A stretch of 10,340 bases of DNA from RGIG8782 sp017475895 (GTDB taxonomy: Bacteria; Pseudomonadota; Alphaproteobacteria; Rickettsiales; UBA1997): the NCBI GenBank assembly GCA_947167315.1, contig CAMVHP010000034.1, positions 1 to 10,340 of the forward strand. Reading direction: 5' to 3'. The position numbers were made by a program, and so were the translations under genes. Below the pieces are notes generated by a model, which had not been told where the DNA came from, did no database searches, and saw nothing but the letters and a program-made list of their open reading frames with translations. Within the stretch, counting starts at the first letter, position 1, and each line of letters begins with the position of its first letter. Below, in pieces: positions 1 through 7,249 of the stretch.

Positions 1-977
1 ATAAGGATTTAGAATTATTGAAGGAACTATTGAATAAAAAAATATGCAAGGTTGAAAAACTTGAATCTGGTGACAACTTACATATAATTTGTATGGTAGA
101 AAATGGCAAAGACACGGCGGAAGTTGAAATTTTACATTCCCATTCAAATATAGTATTAATAAAGAAAAACAATGAAACAATTCTGGACACCAAAAGAGAT
201 AATATACAAAACAATAAACTAGATACAATAGCTTTAAAATTCAATGACATTTACGATTTTGTAAATGAATTTACTGTTGATAGCCTGAAAGACTTGTTTG
301 AACTGGAAATAGAATGTAACAACAACATTGCTGAAGAGGGATTAAAAAATAACTACGGGGCAAATGTTGGAAAAACAATATTAAAAAATGGAAATGGAAA
401 TATAAAAGAAATCTGTAAGGCATATGCAGCAGCAGGATCCGATGCCAGAATGGCCGGCTGTAGTCTACCGGTGGTGATTAATTCCGGTAGTGGAAACCAA
501 GGTATGACAATATTATCAACCGTTTATCAGTACTGGAAACACTTAAATTTACCAAAAGAAAAACTATACAGAGCATTATGTTTTGCTAATTTAGTAGCCC
601 TATGGATAAAGCAACAGATAGGTAAACTATCCGCCTTTTGTGGAGCAGTTAGTGCCGGTACAGCCGCTGGTGCAGCAATAACATATATGAGAAACGGAAC
701 AAAACAACAGATAGAAAATACCATCATAAACGCATTGAATGGAGCTGATGGTATAATTTGCGATGGAGCTAAATCATCCTGTGCCTTAAAAATAGCTGTA
801 TCAGTTGAAAATGGTATCATCGCCAGTGACATGGCTATGGGTGAAAATGTTTTAAAAAACAATGAAGGATTAGTAAAAGATACTCTAGAAAAGACTGTGT
901 CCGCCGTTTGTAGAATGGCCAGAGTGGGCATGAAGGAAACAGACGAGGAAATATTAAGAATAATGTTGGATAAATAA
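1..977 (+). CDS. cyuA: L-cysteine desulfidase, CyuA/UPF0597 (serine dehydratase alpha-like) family; 5'-truncated by window edge
   Basis: The reading frame is open to the left edge, so the TTG at 18 is not a real start. Compared from memory with the roughly 436-residue E. coli CyuA (YhaM), about 110 N-terminal residues are missing, including the region with the GCTEP motif. Counting from the TTG at 18, the visible part has SDARMAG (141-147), GSGNQG (157-162) and ICDGAKSSC (247-255), then a C-terminus (NEGLV, about 282-286) matching the family closely. Cysteines 208, 248 and 255 are spaced 40 and 7 residues apart, as expected of cluster-binding cysteines in this [4Fe-4S] family. Known members cleave cysteine to pyruvate, ammonia and sulfide in the cytoplasm. 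A related serine dehydratase activity cannot be excluded. The stop TAA (975-977) lies inside a heptamer repeat. No plus-strand terminator is obvious; the hairpin just downstream points the other way. Confidence 0.88.
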   Translation, partial: KDLELLKELLNKKICKVEKLESGDNLHIICMVENGKDTAEVEILHSHSNIVLIKKNNETILDTKRDNIQNNKLDTIALKFNDIYDFVNEFTVDSLKDLFELEIECNNNIAEEGLKNNYGANVGKTILKNGNGNIKEICKAYAAAGSDARMAGCSLPVVINSGSGNQGMTILSTVYQYWKHLNLPKEKLYRALCFANLVALWIKQQIGKLSAFCGAVSAGTAAGAAITYMRNGTKQQIENTIINALNGADGIICDGAKSSCALKIAVSVENGIIASDMAMGENVLKNNEGLVKDTLEKTVSAVCRMARVGMKETDEEILRIMLDK

Positions 978-991
978 TAAATAATAAATAA
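971..991. repeat. Three tandem copies of heptamer TAAATAA
   Basis: Copies occupy 971-977, 978-984 and 985-991, with a degenerate fourth (TAAAAAC) at 992-998. The first contains the stop codon of the cysteine desulfidase gene. Since seven is not a multiple of three, the array places stops in all three plus frames. Read on the minus strand it is the T-rich tail of the neighbouring terminator. Confidence 0.8.
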
Positions 992-1032
992 TAAAAACAA
1001 TCAGTATTTTTGACCACCAAAAATACTGATTG
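978..1032 (-). terminator. Intrinsic terminator of the TPR-protein gene, partly inside its coding sequence
   Basis: A perfect 14-bp inverted repeat joins 998-1011 (CAATCAGTATTTTT on the plus strand) to 1019-1032, with a 7-nt loop. Reading the minus strand, the second arm is followed directly by TTTTTATTATTTATT, a good U-tract. On the plus strand the hairpin is followed by CAGCGAATTC, so it should terminate only minus transcripts. The first arm and loop are sense codons of the 1001-2074 gene, and its TGA stop (1003-1001) lies in the second arm. The stem is AT-rich, so efficiency is uncertain. Confidence 0.75.
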
Positions 1033-2074
1033 CAGCGAATTCTGGACACTGATTTTGAACGGTCTCTATATCGTTTAATCCATCGGTATTCTTTAGATTT
1101 AATTTTGCCATACCTCTGAAATACAGTGAACCGCAGTACATTAGTCTATTGCTTCCGGAGTTACTGCTATTGCTTAATAAATTTACCGCTTTATCTGCGT
1201 ATTTTAAAACATTATTGTACTTTAGATTTTGATTTGCATTATCACTGGAATAGTTTATGGCTGCCAAAGTATAGTATATTTCACCATCCTCATAAACCTT
1301 TACTAAATCCTCATAGCATTTAATTGAAGCATCCGTATATTTTTTATTGTTCGCCTTTAAGCTGTATAAATACTCAGCTAAACACACGTTTTTTCTAGCT
1401 TCCAAATTATCCGGATACTGTTTTATAAAAGTTGTAAGTTTTTGAATTGCTGCCAAATACTGTTCACTATATATCATTCTTTTTGCAGTTATAAAATCAC
1501 TCTCTTTAACCACTTTATTACCGGTTGTTGCTGTGGAAAAATTTGTCATAAGAAAAAAGTTACTTCCGGACTCTTGATTTTTACCAAGATACATCACTTC
1601 AGCCTGCAGCTGCGTACCGGATGTAATATTTTTCAATTTCGAAACTAATGGGGTTTGAATTATAAAATTATACAACTTTCCGCCATCCACCACGGTCATT
1701 TCTTTAAAGAAAATATCTACTTGATTACTAACCAACACCATTTTCATGTCCTGCTTATTGTTTAAACTATCGTCAATGTACCTTGCGGACAACCACCTTT
1801 TCATAAATTTTTTACTTTTATCTGATAAATTTCTTATCTGTGTACTGCTGTAGGCTATATTTATATAATACTTTTCCGTTGAAAACATGTACACCCTATC
1901 CGGCACTTGATCTATTTCCAATTTACCACTATCAATCTTTACCAATCGGTTATATTTATCCTGTTTCAAAATTCTATCCAAATCTTTCAGTGTATTTACT
2001 GTTGTATTCTCCGTTGCATACAAATTTATTGTGAAACAAAACAACATCAGAACAAATGTGTATATTTTTGACAT
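1001..2074 (-). CDS. Exported TPR-like protein of unknown function
   Basis: This 357-residue protein starts with a typical signal peptide: MSK, a hydrophobic core at about 4-18, and likely cleavage after LYA at residue 20. The mature part should therefore be periplasmic or secreted. Residues about 25-185 match no family I recognise and include a beta-rich stretch around 110-180. From about 192 to 345 the sequence becomes helical, in tetratricopeptide-like pairs (YLAAIQKLTTFIKQYPDNLEA, about 206-226, is the clearest unit). The mature part has four cysteines (231, 253, 314, 343), so disulfides are possible; a DsbA-like enzyme is encoded at 7430. The gene stands alone, with its own promoter in the divergent region shared with efp and its own terminator. 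No strong Shine-Dalgarno precedes the ATG (AGAAAG abuts it). It could be an envelope assembly or scaffold protein, but that is a guess. Confidence 0.8.
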   Translation of the reverse strand: MSKIYTFVLMLFCFTINLYATENTTVNTLKDLDRILKQDKYNRLVKIDSGKLEIDQVPDRVYMFSTEKYYINIAYSSTQIRNLSDKSKKFMKRWLSARYIDDSLNNKQDMKMVLVSNQVDIFFKEMTVVDGGKLYNFIIQTPLVSKLKNITSGTQLQAEVMYLGKNQESGSNFFLMTNFSTATTGNKVVKESDFITAKRMIYSEQYLAAIQKLTTFIKQYPDNLEARKNVCLAEYLYSLKANNKKYTDASIKCYEDLVKVYEDGEIYYTLAAINYSSDNANQNLKYNNVLKYADKAVNLLSNSSNSGSNRLMYCGSLYFRGMAKLNLKNTDGLNDIETVQNQCPEFAAISIFGGQKY

Positions 2075-2099
2075 CTTTCTAAGAAAATTTACTGTTCCT

Positions 2100-2127
2100 A
2101 TGATAGAATATTGATAATAATTTTCAA
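2100..2127 (-). promoter_or_regulatory. Sigma70-type promoter for the TPR-protein gene
   Basis: On the minus strand, TTGAAA (2127-2122) is separated by 16 nt from TATCAT (2105-2100). Transcription would start roughly 20 nt before the ATG at 2074. The only competing elements in the 122-bp divergent region point towards efp. Confidence 0.5.
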
Positions 2128-2140
2128 GTGTTGAAATCTA

Positions 2141-2168
2141 TTGATTTTTTATTAATAAAAAATACAAT
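2141..2168 (+). promoter_or_regulatory. Sigma70-type promoter for the efp-map-phosphatase operon
   Basis: TTGATT (2141-2146), a 16-nt spacer, then TACAAT (2163-2168) lie in an AT-rich stretch. The leader before the efp ATG at 2197 would be about 22 nt. It is back-to-back with the minus-strand promoter at 2100-2127. No strong Shine-Dalgarno precedes efp. Confidence 0.5.
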
Positions 2169-2196
2169 AAAATCATAATTTAACAAAATAGAAACT

Positions 2197-2754
2197 ATGA
2201 ACGTAAATTCAATAAGTCTAGGAAATGTTATAAAATACAAAGATCAATATTGGATTATAACAAAAAAAGAACATGTAAAACCAGGTAAAGGTGGAGCATT
2301 CATTCAAGTTGATATGAAAAATGTTTTAACAGGCAATAAGTCAAATGAAAGATTTAGAGCTGGTGAAGATGTTGAAAAAATAGCGCTTGAAGAAAAGGAA
2401 TATCAATATCAGTATGACGAAGGAAATAGTATTTGTTTAATGAATATGGAAACCTATGACCAAGAATCCTTTGATAAAGAATTGTTGGGAGAAAGACTAG
2501 CATTTTTAACAGAGGGTATGGAGGTAAAAGTTTGCTACTGTGAACATATCATAGTTGACATAAAATTACCAGATACAGTTGTATGTGGTATAAGAGAAAC
2601 AGAACCAACGGTAAAGGGGCAAACAGCAGCTTCATCATTTAAACCAGCTGTTTTGGAAAATGGCTTGAGGATAATGGTACCACCATTCATCACCAGTGAC
2701 GACAAAATAGTGGTTAAAACTGAAGATTGCAGTTACGTTGAAAGAGCAAAATAA
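2197..2754 (+). CDS. efp: Translation elongation factor P
   Basis: EF-P binds between the P and E sites and rescues ribosomes stalled at consecutive prolines. At 185 residues it has the usual length and three-domain plan. Domain I carries the modification loop KPGKGGAF (28-35), whose tip lysine is K31, equivalent to E. coli K34. The middle region contains the expected MNMETYDQ (82-89) and the end has the classic VPPF...YVERAK close. The basic loop suits a lysylated EF-P, but no EpmA or EpmB gene is in the window. The segment after VPPF (ITSDDKIVVKTEDCS) departs somewhat from the common form and includes a cysteine. It is the first gene of an operon; map follows after 7 nt. Confidence 0.96.
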   Translation: MNVNSISLGNVIKYKDQYWIITKKEHVKPGKGGAFIQVDMKNVLTGNKSNERFRAGEDVEKIALEEKEYQYQYDEGNSICLMNMETYDQESFDKELLGERLAFLTEGMEVKVCYCEHIIVDIKLPDTVVCGIRETEPTVKGQTAASSFKPAVLENGLRIMVPPFITSDDKIVVKTEDCSYVERAK

Positions 2755-2761
2755 ACCGGAT

Positions 2762-3550
2762 ATGGCGATAAAAATTTACGACGAAAAAGATTTTGAGGGG
2801 CTTAGGATTGCTGGTAGATTAGCAGCAGAAACACTTGACTACATAACAGAATTTGTAAAGGAAGGTGTTTCTACTTTAAAACTAAACGATCTTTGCGACG
2901 ATTTTATAAACGCCAATGGTGGTATTTCCGCCTGCATTGGTTATAATGGATATCCAAAGTCTGTATGTATATCGGTAAATCACGTTGTGTGTCATGGAAT
3001 ACCCAGTGAAACCAAAATATTAAAAAACGGCGACATTTTAAACATAGATGTAACGGTTATAGTTAATGAATATTACGGCGACACAAGCAGAATGTATTAT
3101 GTGGGAGAGCCAAGCATAAAGGCAAAAAGATTATGTGACGCGACCTATAAATCTTTAATGCTTGGAATTGAACAAGTAAAGCCGGGTTGTCATTTGGGCG
3201 ACATAGGACACGTAATACAGGAATATGCCGAAGGTGAAGGTTTTTCAGTGGTCAGAGACTATTGTGGACATGGCACCGGAAAGGTTTTTCATGACGAACC
3301 ACAGGTTTTACACTATGGTAAAAAGGGAGCTGGTGTTGAACTACAAAAAGGCATGGTATTTACAATAGAGCCAATGATAAATGCCGGAGATTATAGGACG
3401 GTCGTAAGTAGATTTGACGGATGGACCGTTACCACAAAAGATAAAAGCCTATCAGCTCAGTTTGAACATACTATGGGAGTTACAGAAAATGGTGTTGAAG
3501 TTTTTACGTTATCACCAAAGAAACTCAATAAACCACCATATAATTTATAA
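2762..3550 (+). CDS. map: Methionine aminopeptidase, type I
   Basis: Removes the N-terminal methionine from nascent proteins after deformylation, in the cytoplasm. The 262-residue product aligns almost throughout with E. coli Map. All five metal ligands are visible: D96 (NIDVTV), D107 (YGDTSR), H170 (YCGHGTG), E203 (TIEPM) and E235 (QFEHT). H79 in VCHGIP is also present. I chose the ATG at 2762, giving MAIKIYDEKD like the E. coli MAISIKTPED start. A frame-consistent TTG at 2738 lies inside efp and would add eight residues absent from the family. The ATG follows the efp stop by 7 nt with no clear ribosome binding site, suggesting translational coupling. The C-terminal tail after FTLSPKK is short and variable, as usual. 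Confidence 0.97.
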   Translation: MAIKIYDEKDFEGLRIAGRLAAETLDYITEFVKEGVSTLKLNDLCDDFINANGGISACIGYNGYPKSVCISVNHVVCHGIPSETKILKNGDILNIDVTVIVNEYYGDTSRMYYVGEPSIKAKRLCDATYKSLMLGIEQVKPGCHLGDIGHVIQEYAEGEGFSVVRDYCGHGTGKVFHDEPQVLHYGKKGAGVELQKGMVFTIEPMINAGDYRTVVSRFDGWTVTTKDKSLSAQFEHTMGVTENGVEVFTLSPKKLNKPPYNL

Positions 3551-3559
3551 TTAAACAAT

Positions 3560-3564
3560 GGAGG
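3560..3564 (+). promoter_or_regulatory. Strong Shine-Dalgarno (GGAGG) of the histidine phosphatase gene
   Basis: GGAGG lies 4 nt before the ATG at 3569. It is one of the few full-strength ribosome binding sites here and fixes this start. Confidence 0.75.
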
Positions 3565-3568
3565 AAAT

Positions 3569-4159
3569 ATGAAATTATATTTATTCAGACACGGAGAAAC
3601 AGACTATAATAAAGAAGGCAGAATACAATGTTCTATGGATATAGAATTAAATGAGACAGGTATAAAACAGGCAAAAAGAAATGCTGAATTGTTGAAAGAT
3701 GCTGGCATAGAACACATATATTCGAGCCCACTAAAAAGAGCATATAAAACAGGCAAAATAGTAGCCGATTTTCTCGGTGTTGAAATTGAAAAACTTGAAG
3801 GTATACGTGAAATAAACGGTGGGCAATATGAAGGCATGTTGAAAACTGAATTCAAAAAAGTTTTTGGTGAAGATAACTATGAAACATTTTTTCACACCAG
3901 AAATGGTGGAATGGATTTAAGCATTTCAGATGAAGAAACAAAGCAACAGATAAGAGACAGAGTTGTTAACACCATAAACGATATATGTAAAAATTCCAAA
4001 TATAATACCATAGCTATTGCCAGTCATGGTTTAATACTAAGGGAATTTCTAAGAGGTTTTGATTTTGAAGATGACTCTGGAGTAAAAAATTGTGAAATCA
4101 TTGAAGCAGAGTATAGTAATGGTAAATTAACGGTTTTAAGAAGAATAGCAAATCAATAG
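3569..4159 (+). CDS. Histidine phosphatase / phosphoglycerate-mutase-like protein
   Basis: A 196-residue member of the histidine phosphatase superfamily, which transfers phosphate through a phospho-histidine. The RHG motif is at 7-9 (H8 the nucleophile), with R57 in SSPLKRAYKT, the acid E81 in REINGGQYEG, and the second histidine H153 in ASHG. That completes the catalytic set. The length fits cofactor-dependent PGM-like phosphatases (GpmB, CobC or general phosphatase types) rather than the roughly 250-residue glycolytic GpmA, and the substrate cannot be told from sequence. It sits 18 nt after map as the last gene of the efp operon. Its stop is only 8 nt from the convergent ruvX stop, with no strong terminator between. 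Confidence 0.88.
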   Translation: MKLYLFRHGETDYNKEGRIQCSMDIELNETGIKQAKRNAELLKDAGIEHIYSSPLKRAYKTGKIVADFLGVEIEKLEGIREINGGQYEGMLKTEFKKVFGEDNYETFFHTRNGGMDLSISDEETKQQIRDRVVNTINDICKNSKYNTIAIASHGLILREFLRGFDFEDDSGVKNCEIIEAEYSNGKLTVLRRIANQ

Positions 4160-4167
4160 TTTGTTTG

Positions 4168-4632
4168 TCATCTTATGACTTTATCCAAAACAGATTGTAA
4201 AATTACCGCGGCGGCGTGCTTGTCAACAATATCTTTTACTTTTTTAGATTTTGTGCCAATACCATCAATAAAAAAATCCTCCACCACAAAAGACGATAGA
4301 AACTCATCTTCAAAAAATATCGGTAAATTAACAACTTTATCCAATTCCACGATAAAATTTTTTATATAATTACAGGACTTTGTATCATCGCCGTCGGCGT
4401 TCAAAGGTAGCCCAGAAACAATACCACAAACATCATTGTCCTGTATATATTTTACTAAAATATCCAAATCGTTTTTTGTGGATTTTCTTTGAATTATAAA
4501 TTTTGCTGTAGCTATGTTTTTATCTCTATCTGACAGAGCAACACCAATGGTCTTTCTACCCACGTCAAGCCCAATAAGTCTCCTATTATTTTGCAACTGT
4601 TTTGAAAAATCGACAATGTTGTTGTAAATCAT
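4168..4632 (-). CDS. ruvX: Holliday junction resolvase-like / pre-16S rRNA nuclease RuvX (YqgF)
   Basis: RuvX/YqgF proteins have an RNase H-like fold. They have been linked to pre-16S rRNA 5' processing and to Holliday junction cleavage. The 154-residue protein has GLDVGRKTIGVALSD (21-35) with acidic D23, then SGLPLNADG (73-81). The DExLS block follows at D109-S113, and then KVKDIVDKHAAAVILQ with D137. All key acids are kept, but the usual arginine of DERLS is F111. About 18 residues precede the core, as in alphaproteobacterial RuvX as I recall them. Its ATG overlaps the lspA stop as ATGA, so it is the coupled last gene of the minus-strand operon. Confidence 0.93.
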   Translation of the reverse strand: MIYNNIVDFSKQLQNNRRLIGLDVGRKTIGVALSDRDKNIATAKFIIQRKSTKNDLDILVKYIQDNDVCGIVSGLPLNADGDDTKSCNYIKNFIVELDKVVNLPIFFEDEFLSSFVVEDFFIDGIGTKSKKVKDIVDKHAAAVILQSVLDKVIR

Positions 4633-5162
4633 CTATTTTCAGTTTTGTTTTCAGTAAAAAATAAATCCGCCACCAGATAACCAAATGTTCCAATAAATAC
4701 ACAGCTATCAGCAACATTAAAAGCTGGCCAATGTAGTTGCCCTAAATGAAAATCTAAAAAATCAACAACAGCCCCATATAACACCCGATCGATAATATTT
4801 CCTATGGCACCACCAAAGATAAAAGAAAAACAAATAATCTCAATAGCTTTATCAGATTTCCAAGATAAATACATCACAAAAGCCGATATAAAACTTATCA
4901 TGCAAAATATTATATTCCTCATGAAATCCACATCGTTAAAGACACCAAAACTTATACCTCTGTTATAAACTAACACTATATTGAAAAAGCTGGTTTTTTT
5001 AATGTGTGTATGTACTCCATTTGTTTTTCTCATAATTTCATTTATTATATTTACAGAATAATTTTTAGTTATCTGATCAATAATAATAATCAATATTGCC
5101 AATAGAATACCAATCAAAAAAAACTTTTTATCCTTTATAAACTTCAAAATTTTATTTAACAT
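4629..5162 (-). CDS. lspA: Lipoprotein signal peptidase (signal peptidase II)
   Basis: LspA is the inner-membrane aspartyl protease that removes the signal peptide from lipid-modified prolipoproteins. The 177-residue protein has four hydrophobic segments, at about 13-30, 60-75, 83-100 and 108-124, plus a final one near 153-168. Conserved elements are DQITK (D29), YNRGISFG (66-73), GNIIDR (121-126, catalytic D125) and FNVADS (148-153, catalytic D152). An insertion-like loop, IMRKTNGVHTHIKK, sits at about 43-56. The start follows the sensor kinase stop by one base, with GGAG in the kinase's last codons as a likely ribosome binding site. The stop overlaps ruvX. A probable substrate, the lipoprotein at 8480, is encoded nearby. 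Confidence 0.95.
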   Translation of the reverse strand: MLNKILKFIKDKKFFLIGILLAILIIIIDQITKNYSVNIINEIMRKTNGVHTHIKKTSFFNIVLVYNRGISFGVFNDVDFMRNIIFCMISFISAFVMYLSWKSDKAIEIICFSFIFGGAIGNIIDRVLYGAVVDFLDFHLGQLHWPAFNVADSCVFIGTFGYLVADLFFTENKTENR

Positions 5163-5163
5163 A

Positions 5164-6531
5164 TCATCTACTCCATTTTTTATTTTTTATAATAGGTATA
5201 TTTAATTCAACACTTAAGCCACCATATTCTTTTGATTTTTTAAAAAACAGTTTTCCTCTGTGTGCATTAACCACGCTTTGAACTATTGATAAACCAAGTC
5301 CAACATTTTCACAACCATTTCCTGTATCTTTTATTTTATAAAACGGCATTTTAATCTTATTAATATATTCTTCCGCTATTCCACAACCATCATCCTCAAC
5401 ATTTATAATTACTTTTTTATTGTTAGTTTTAACACTAACATTCACAAACTTTTTGTGGTACTTTATAGCATTATTAATCAAATTATTTATACATCTTTTA
5501 AAGGAATCCACATTTAGAAAAGTTCCATTAATCTTTAAATCATATATAATACCGATATTGTAACCGCTTCTACTATAGTTGTCAATTATTTCATCAAAAA
5601 ATTCTTTTATATTTATCTGACTGAAATTATTTTCCCTTTCGCCCTTAGCAAACAGCAGATACTCATTTATCATTTTTTCCATTTCCTCTAGATCCTGCTT
5701 AAAAAACTCTGCTGTTTCCTTATCTTCAATAAATTCGGTCTGTAATTTCATTCTAGTCAACGGAGTTCTTAAATCATGGGATATCTGTGCCAACATGGTT
5801 GTTCTAGTTGAAACCAATCGCCTCAGCTTTTTAATAAGTTCTATAAAAGCCTCTCCAACCTCTCTTATTTCCTTTGCTCCAGTTGGCTTGAACTTTATAT
5901 TATCCTTTTCTAAATGTGAAAACTCATTAGCAAATGTTTCAAGTTTTTTAATGGACCTAACCTGATTTTTAATAAATACAACCGATATCATCGTTATTAC
6001 AGTCAAAGATAATATGTTCCAAAATATTATTAAATCTATTCTCTTAACAAAAAGTCTGTTTTTATTCACATTAAACAACAAAAAACCATCCTCCTTTTCT
6101 AGCTCTATTTTATAATAGTCCTCCGATTTATACACCTTTATATGTTTTAAATTATAGTCGCCCAATCTTTTTAAAAATAACCTTAATATCACATCCACAT
6201 AATGTATTTTGTTACCATTACCACTATGATTTAAAGTATTCTTTTCAATAAAATTAACATCTACATTATAGAACATATTTAATTCACTCAGTAGAGTTTT
6301 TTCATCCAAGTTTTCATACCTTATGGCTTCGTATCTATCATTGACGGCGACAATTTCATTTGCTAGAATTTCCATGTTTTGTTTAAATATTGTTTCCCAA
6401 TATCTATGAAAAAATATGTAAAACGACGATATTTGCAGTAAAATGAGCGGTAAAACCACTATCAGCAAAAATCTCACAAAGATTGTCTTTGGAGATATCA
6501 ATTTAATGTATTTACCTACTTTACTAAACAT
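5164..6531 (-). CDS. EnvZ-like membrane sensor histidine kinase
   Basis: A 455-residue two-component kinase. Transmembrane segments are at about 18-40 and 166-187, flanking a periplasmic domain of about 125 residues that I cannot assign. A HAMP linker covers about 188-240. The dimerisation/phosphoacceptor region has SHDLRTPLTRMKLQ (251-264) with H252 as the phosphorylated histidine, very like EnvZ. The ATPase domain follows: N box NNLINNAIKY (349-358), G1 VEDDGCGI (378-385), F box MPFYKIKD (395-402) and G2 GLGLS (411-415). It looks fully active. No response regulator is next to it: it follows the GST gene by 12 nt and precedes lspA by 1 nt. Whether it is EnvZ by orthology cannot be decided here. 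Confidence 0.93.
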   Translation of the reverse strand: MFSKVGKYIKLISPKTIFVRFLLIVVLPLILLQISSFYIFFHRYWETIFKQNMEILANEIVAVNDRYEAIRYENLDEKTLLSELNMFYNVDVNFIEKNTLNHSGNGNKIHYVDVILRLFLKRLGDYNLKHIKVYKSEDYYKIELEKEDGFLLFNVNKNRLFVKRIDLIIFWNILSLTVITMISVVFIKNQVRSIKKLETFANEFSHLEKDNIKFKPTGAKEIREVGEAFIELIKKLRRLVSTRTTMLAQISHDLRTPLTRMKLQTEFIEDKETAEFFKQDLEEMEKMINEYLLFAKGERENNFSQINIKEFFDEIIDNYSRSGYNIGIIYDLKINGTFLNVDSFKRCINNLINNAIKYHKKFVNVSVKTNNKKVIINVEDDGCGIAEEYINKIKMPFYKIKDTGNGCENVGLGLSIVQSVVNAHRGKLFFKKSKEYGGLSVELNIPIIKNKKWSR

Positions 6532-6543
6532 ACTAAAATTAAA

Positions 6544-7242
6544 TTAAAAATCCGGATCCGTATAGTATGGTGATGGCTTAAAACCTGGTATCTTGTCATA
6601 CAATATTTTCAAAAAACTTTTTTTTGACTTTATTACGCTATACCACTCCTTCAGTTTTGGATATTTTGACCAATCAATATAGCCTATGTAATCTACAACC
6701 GATAACTGAGCTGCCGCCGCTATATCAGCTATTGAAAATAGTTCAGAAGCAAGCCATTTCCTCCTGCTGAGTAAATACTCCATATAGGATATGTGTTTTT
6801 CAAGATTAACGGTTGCAACATTTATCTTATCTATGTTGGTATTTTCATTACCCTTTGCGGAGTTCAAAAAAGTTTCCTCTATAAAATACTTTGACACTTC
6901 GTTATAAAATTTTTTATCAAACCACATGTGCAACCGTTGTATTTCATATTTTTCCGGTAAATTGTTGCCCAATAAATCCAGATAGTCCAATTCATCATTT
7001 TTCTTATTTTCAATATCATCTATATAGCTACAGATCAAAAAACTATCACATATAACTTCTTTAGTCTGTTGATTCTTCAAAACGGGCGTTTCACTGGCGG
7101 GATTAAGTTTTAAAAAATCCCTACTCCTTAACCAATACTTAACCTCCGTCGTTTGATAGTCTACTTTTTTTTCATCTAAAAAAAACCTAACCTTTCTGGA
7201 AAATGGACAAAATATCGAACTATATAGTATATATTTAGACAA
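6544..7242 (-). CDS. Glutathione S-transferase family protein
   Basis: A 232-residue two-domain GST. The thioredoxin-like N-domain has CPFS at 12-15, the cis-proline in ETPVL (P53) and the glutathione-binding acidic turn CDS (65-67). The all-helical C-domain has the N-capping box SIAD (170-173) in SIADIAAAAQLSVVDYIG. The WFDKKFYNEV block and the C-terminal PSPYYTDPDF are like a GST family widespread in Alphaproteobacteria, my main lineage clue. The only plausible start in frame is the TTG at 7242-7240, just before YILYSSIFCPF; a TAA lies seven codons upstream. AAAAGG seven nt away supports it. As the first gene of the GST-kinase-lspA-ruvX operon it may set the operon's translation level. The substrate is unknown. 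Confidence 0.9.
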   Translation of the reverse strand: MSKYILYSSIFCPFSRKVRFFLDEKKVDYQTTEVKYWLRSRDFLKLNPASETPVLKNQQTKEVICDSFLICSYIDDIENKKNDELDYLDLLGNNLPEKYEIQRLHMWFDKKFYNEVSKYFIEETFLNSAKGNENTNIDKINVATVNLEKHISYMEYLLSRRKWLASELFSIADIAAAAQLSVVDYIGYIDWSKYPKLKEWYSVIKSKKSFLKILYDKIPGFKPSPYYTDPDF

Positions 7243-7249
7243 CGTGCTA

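Noticed and set aside
527..1000. Minus-strand open frame opposite the cysteine desulfidase gene
   Set aside because: It is antisense to a strongly conserved protein, has no signals of its own and no recognisable product.
1126..2034. Several plus-strand short frames opposite the TPR gene (near 1126, 1442 and 1840)
   Set aside because: They are shadows of the minus-strand gene, which has a signal peptide, promoter and terminator.
2738..2761. TTG at 2738 as an upstream start for map
   Set aside because: It lies inside efp and adds eight residues not found in type I aminopeptidases; the ATG at 2762 matches the family start.
4167..4179. GTCAT-CTT-ATGAC dyad at the end of ruvX as a terminator
   Set aside because: The stem is only 5 bp and AT-rich, followed by TTTATCC rather than a real T-tract; too weak to call.
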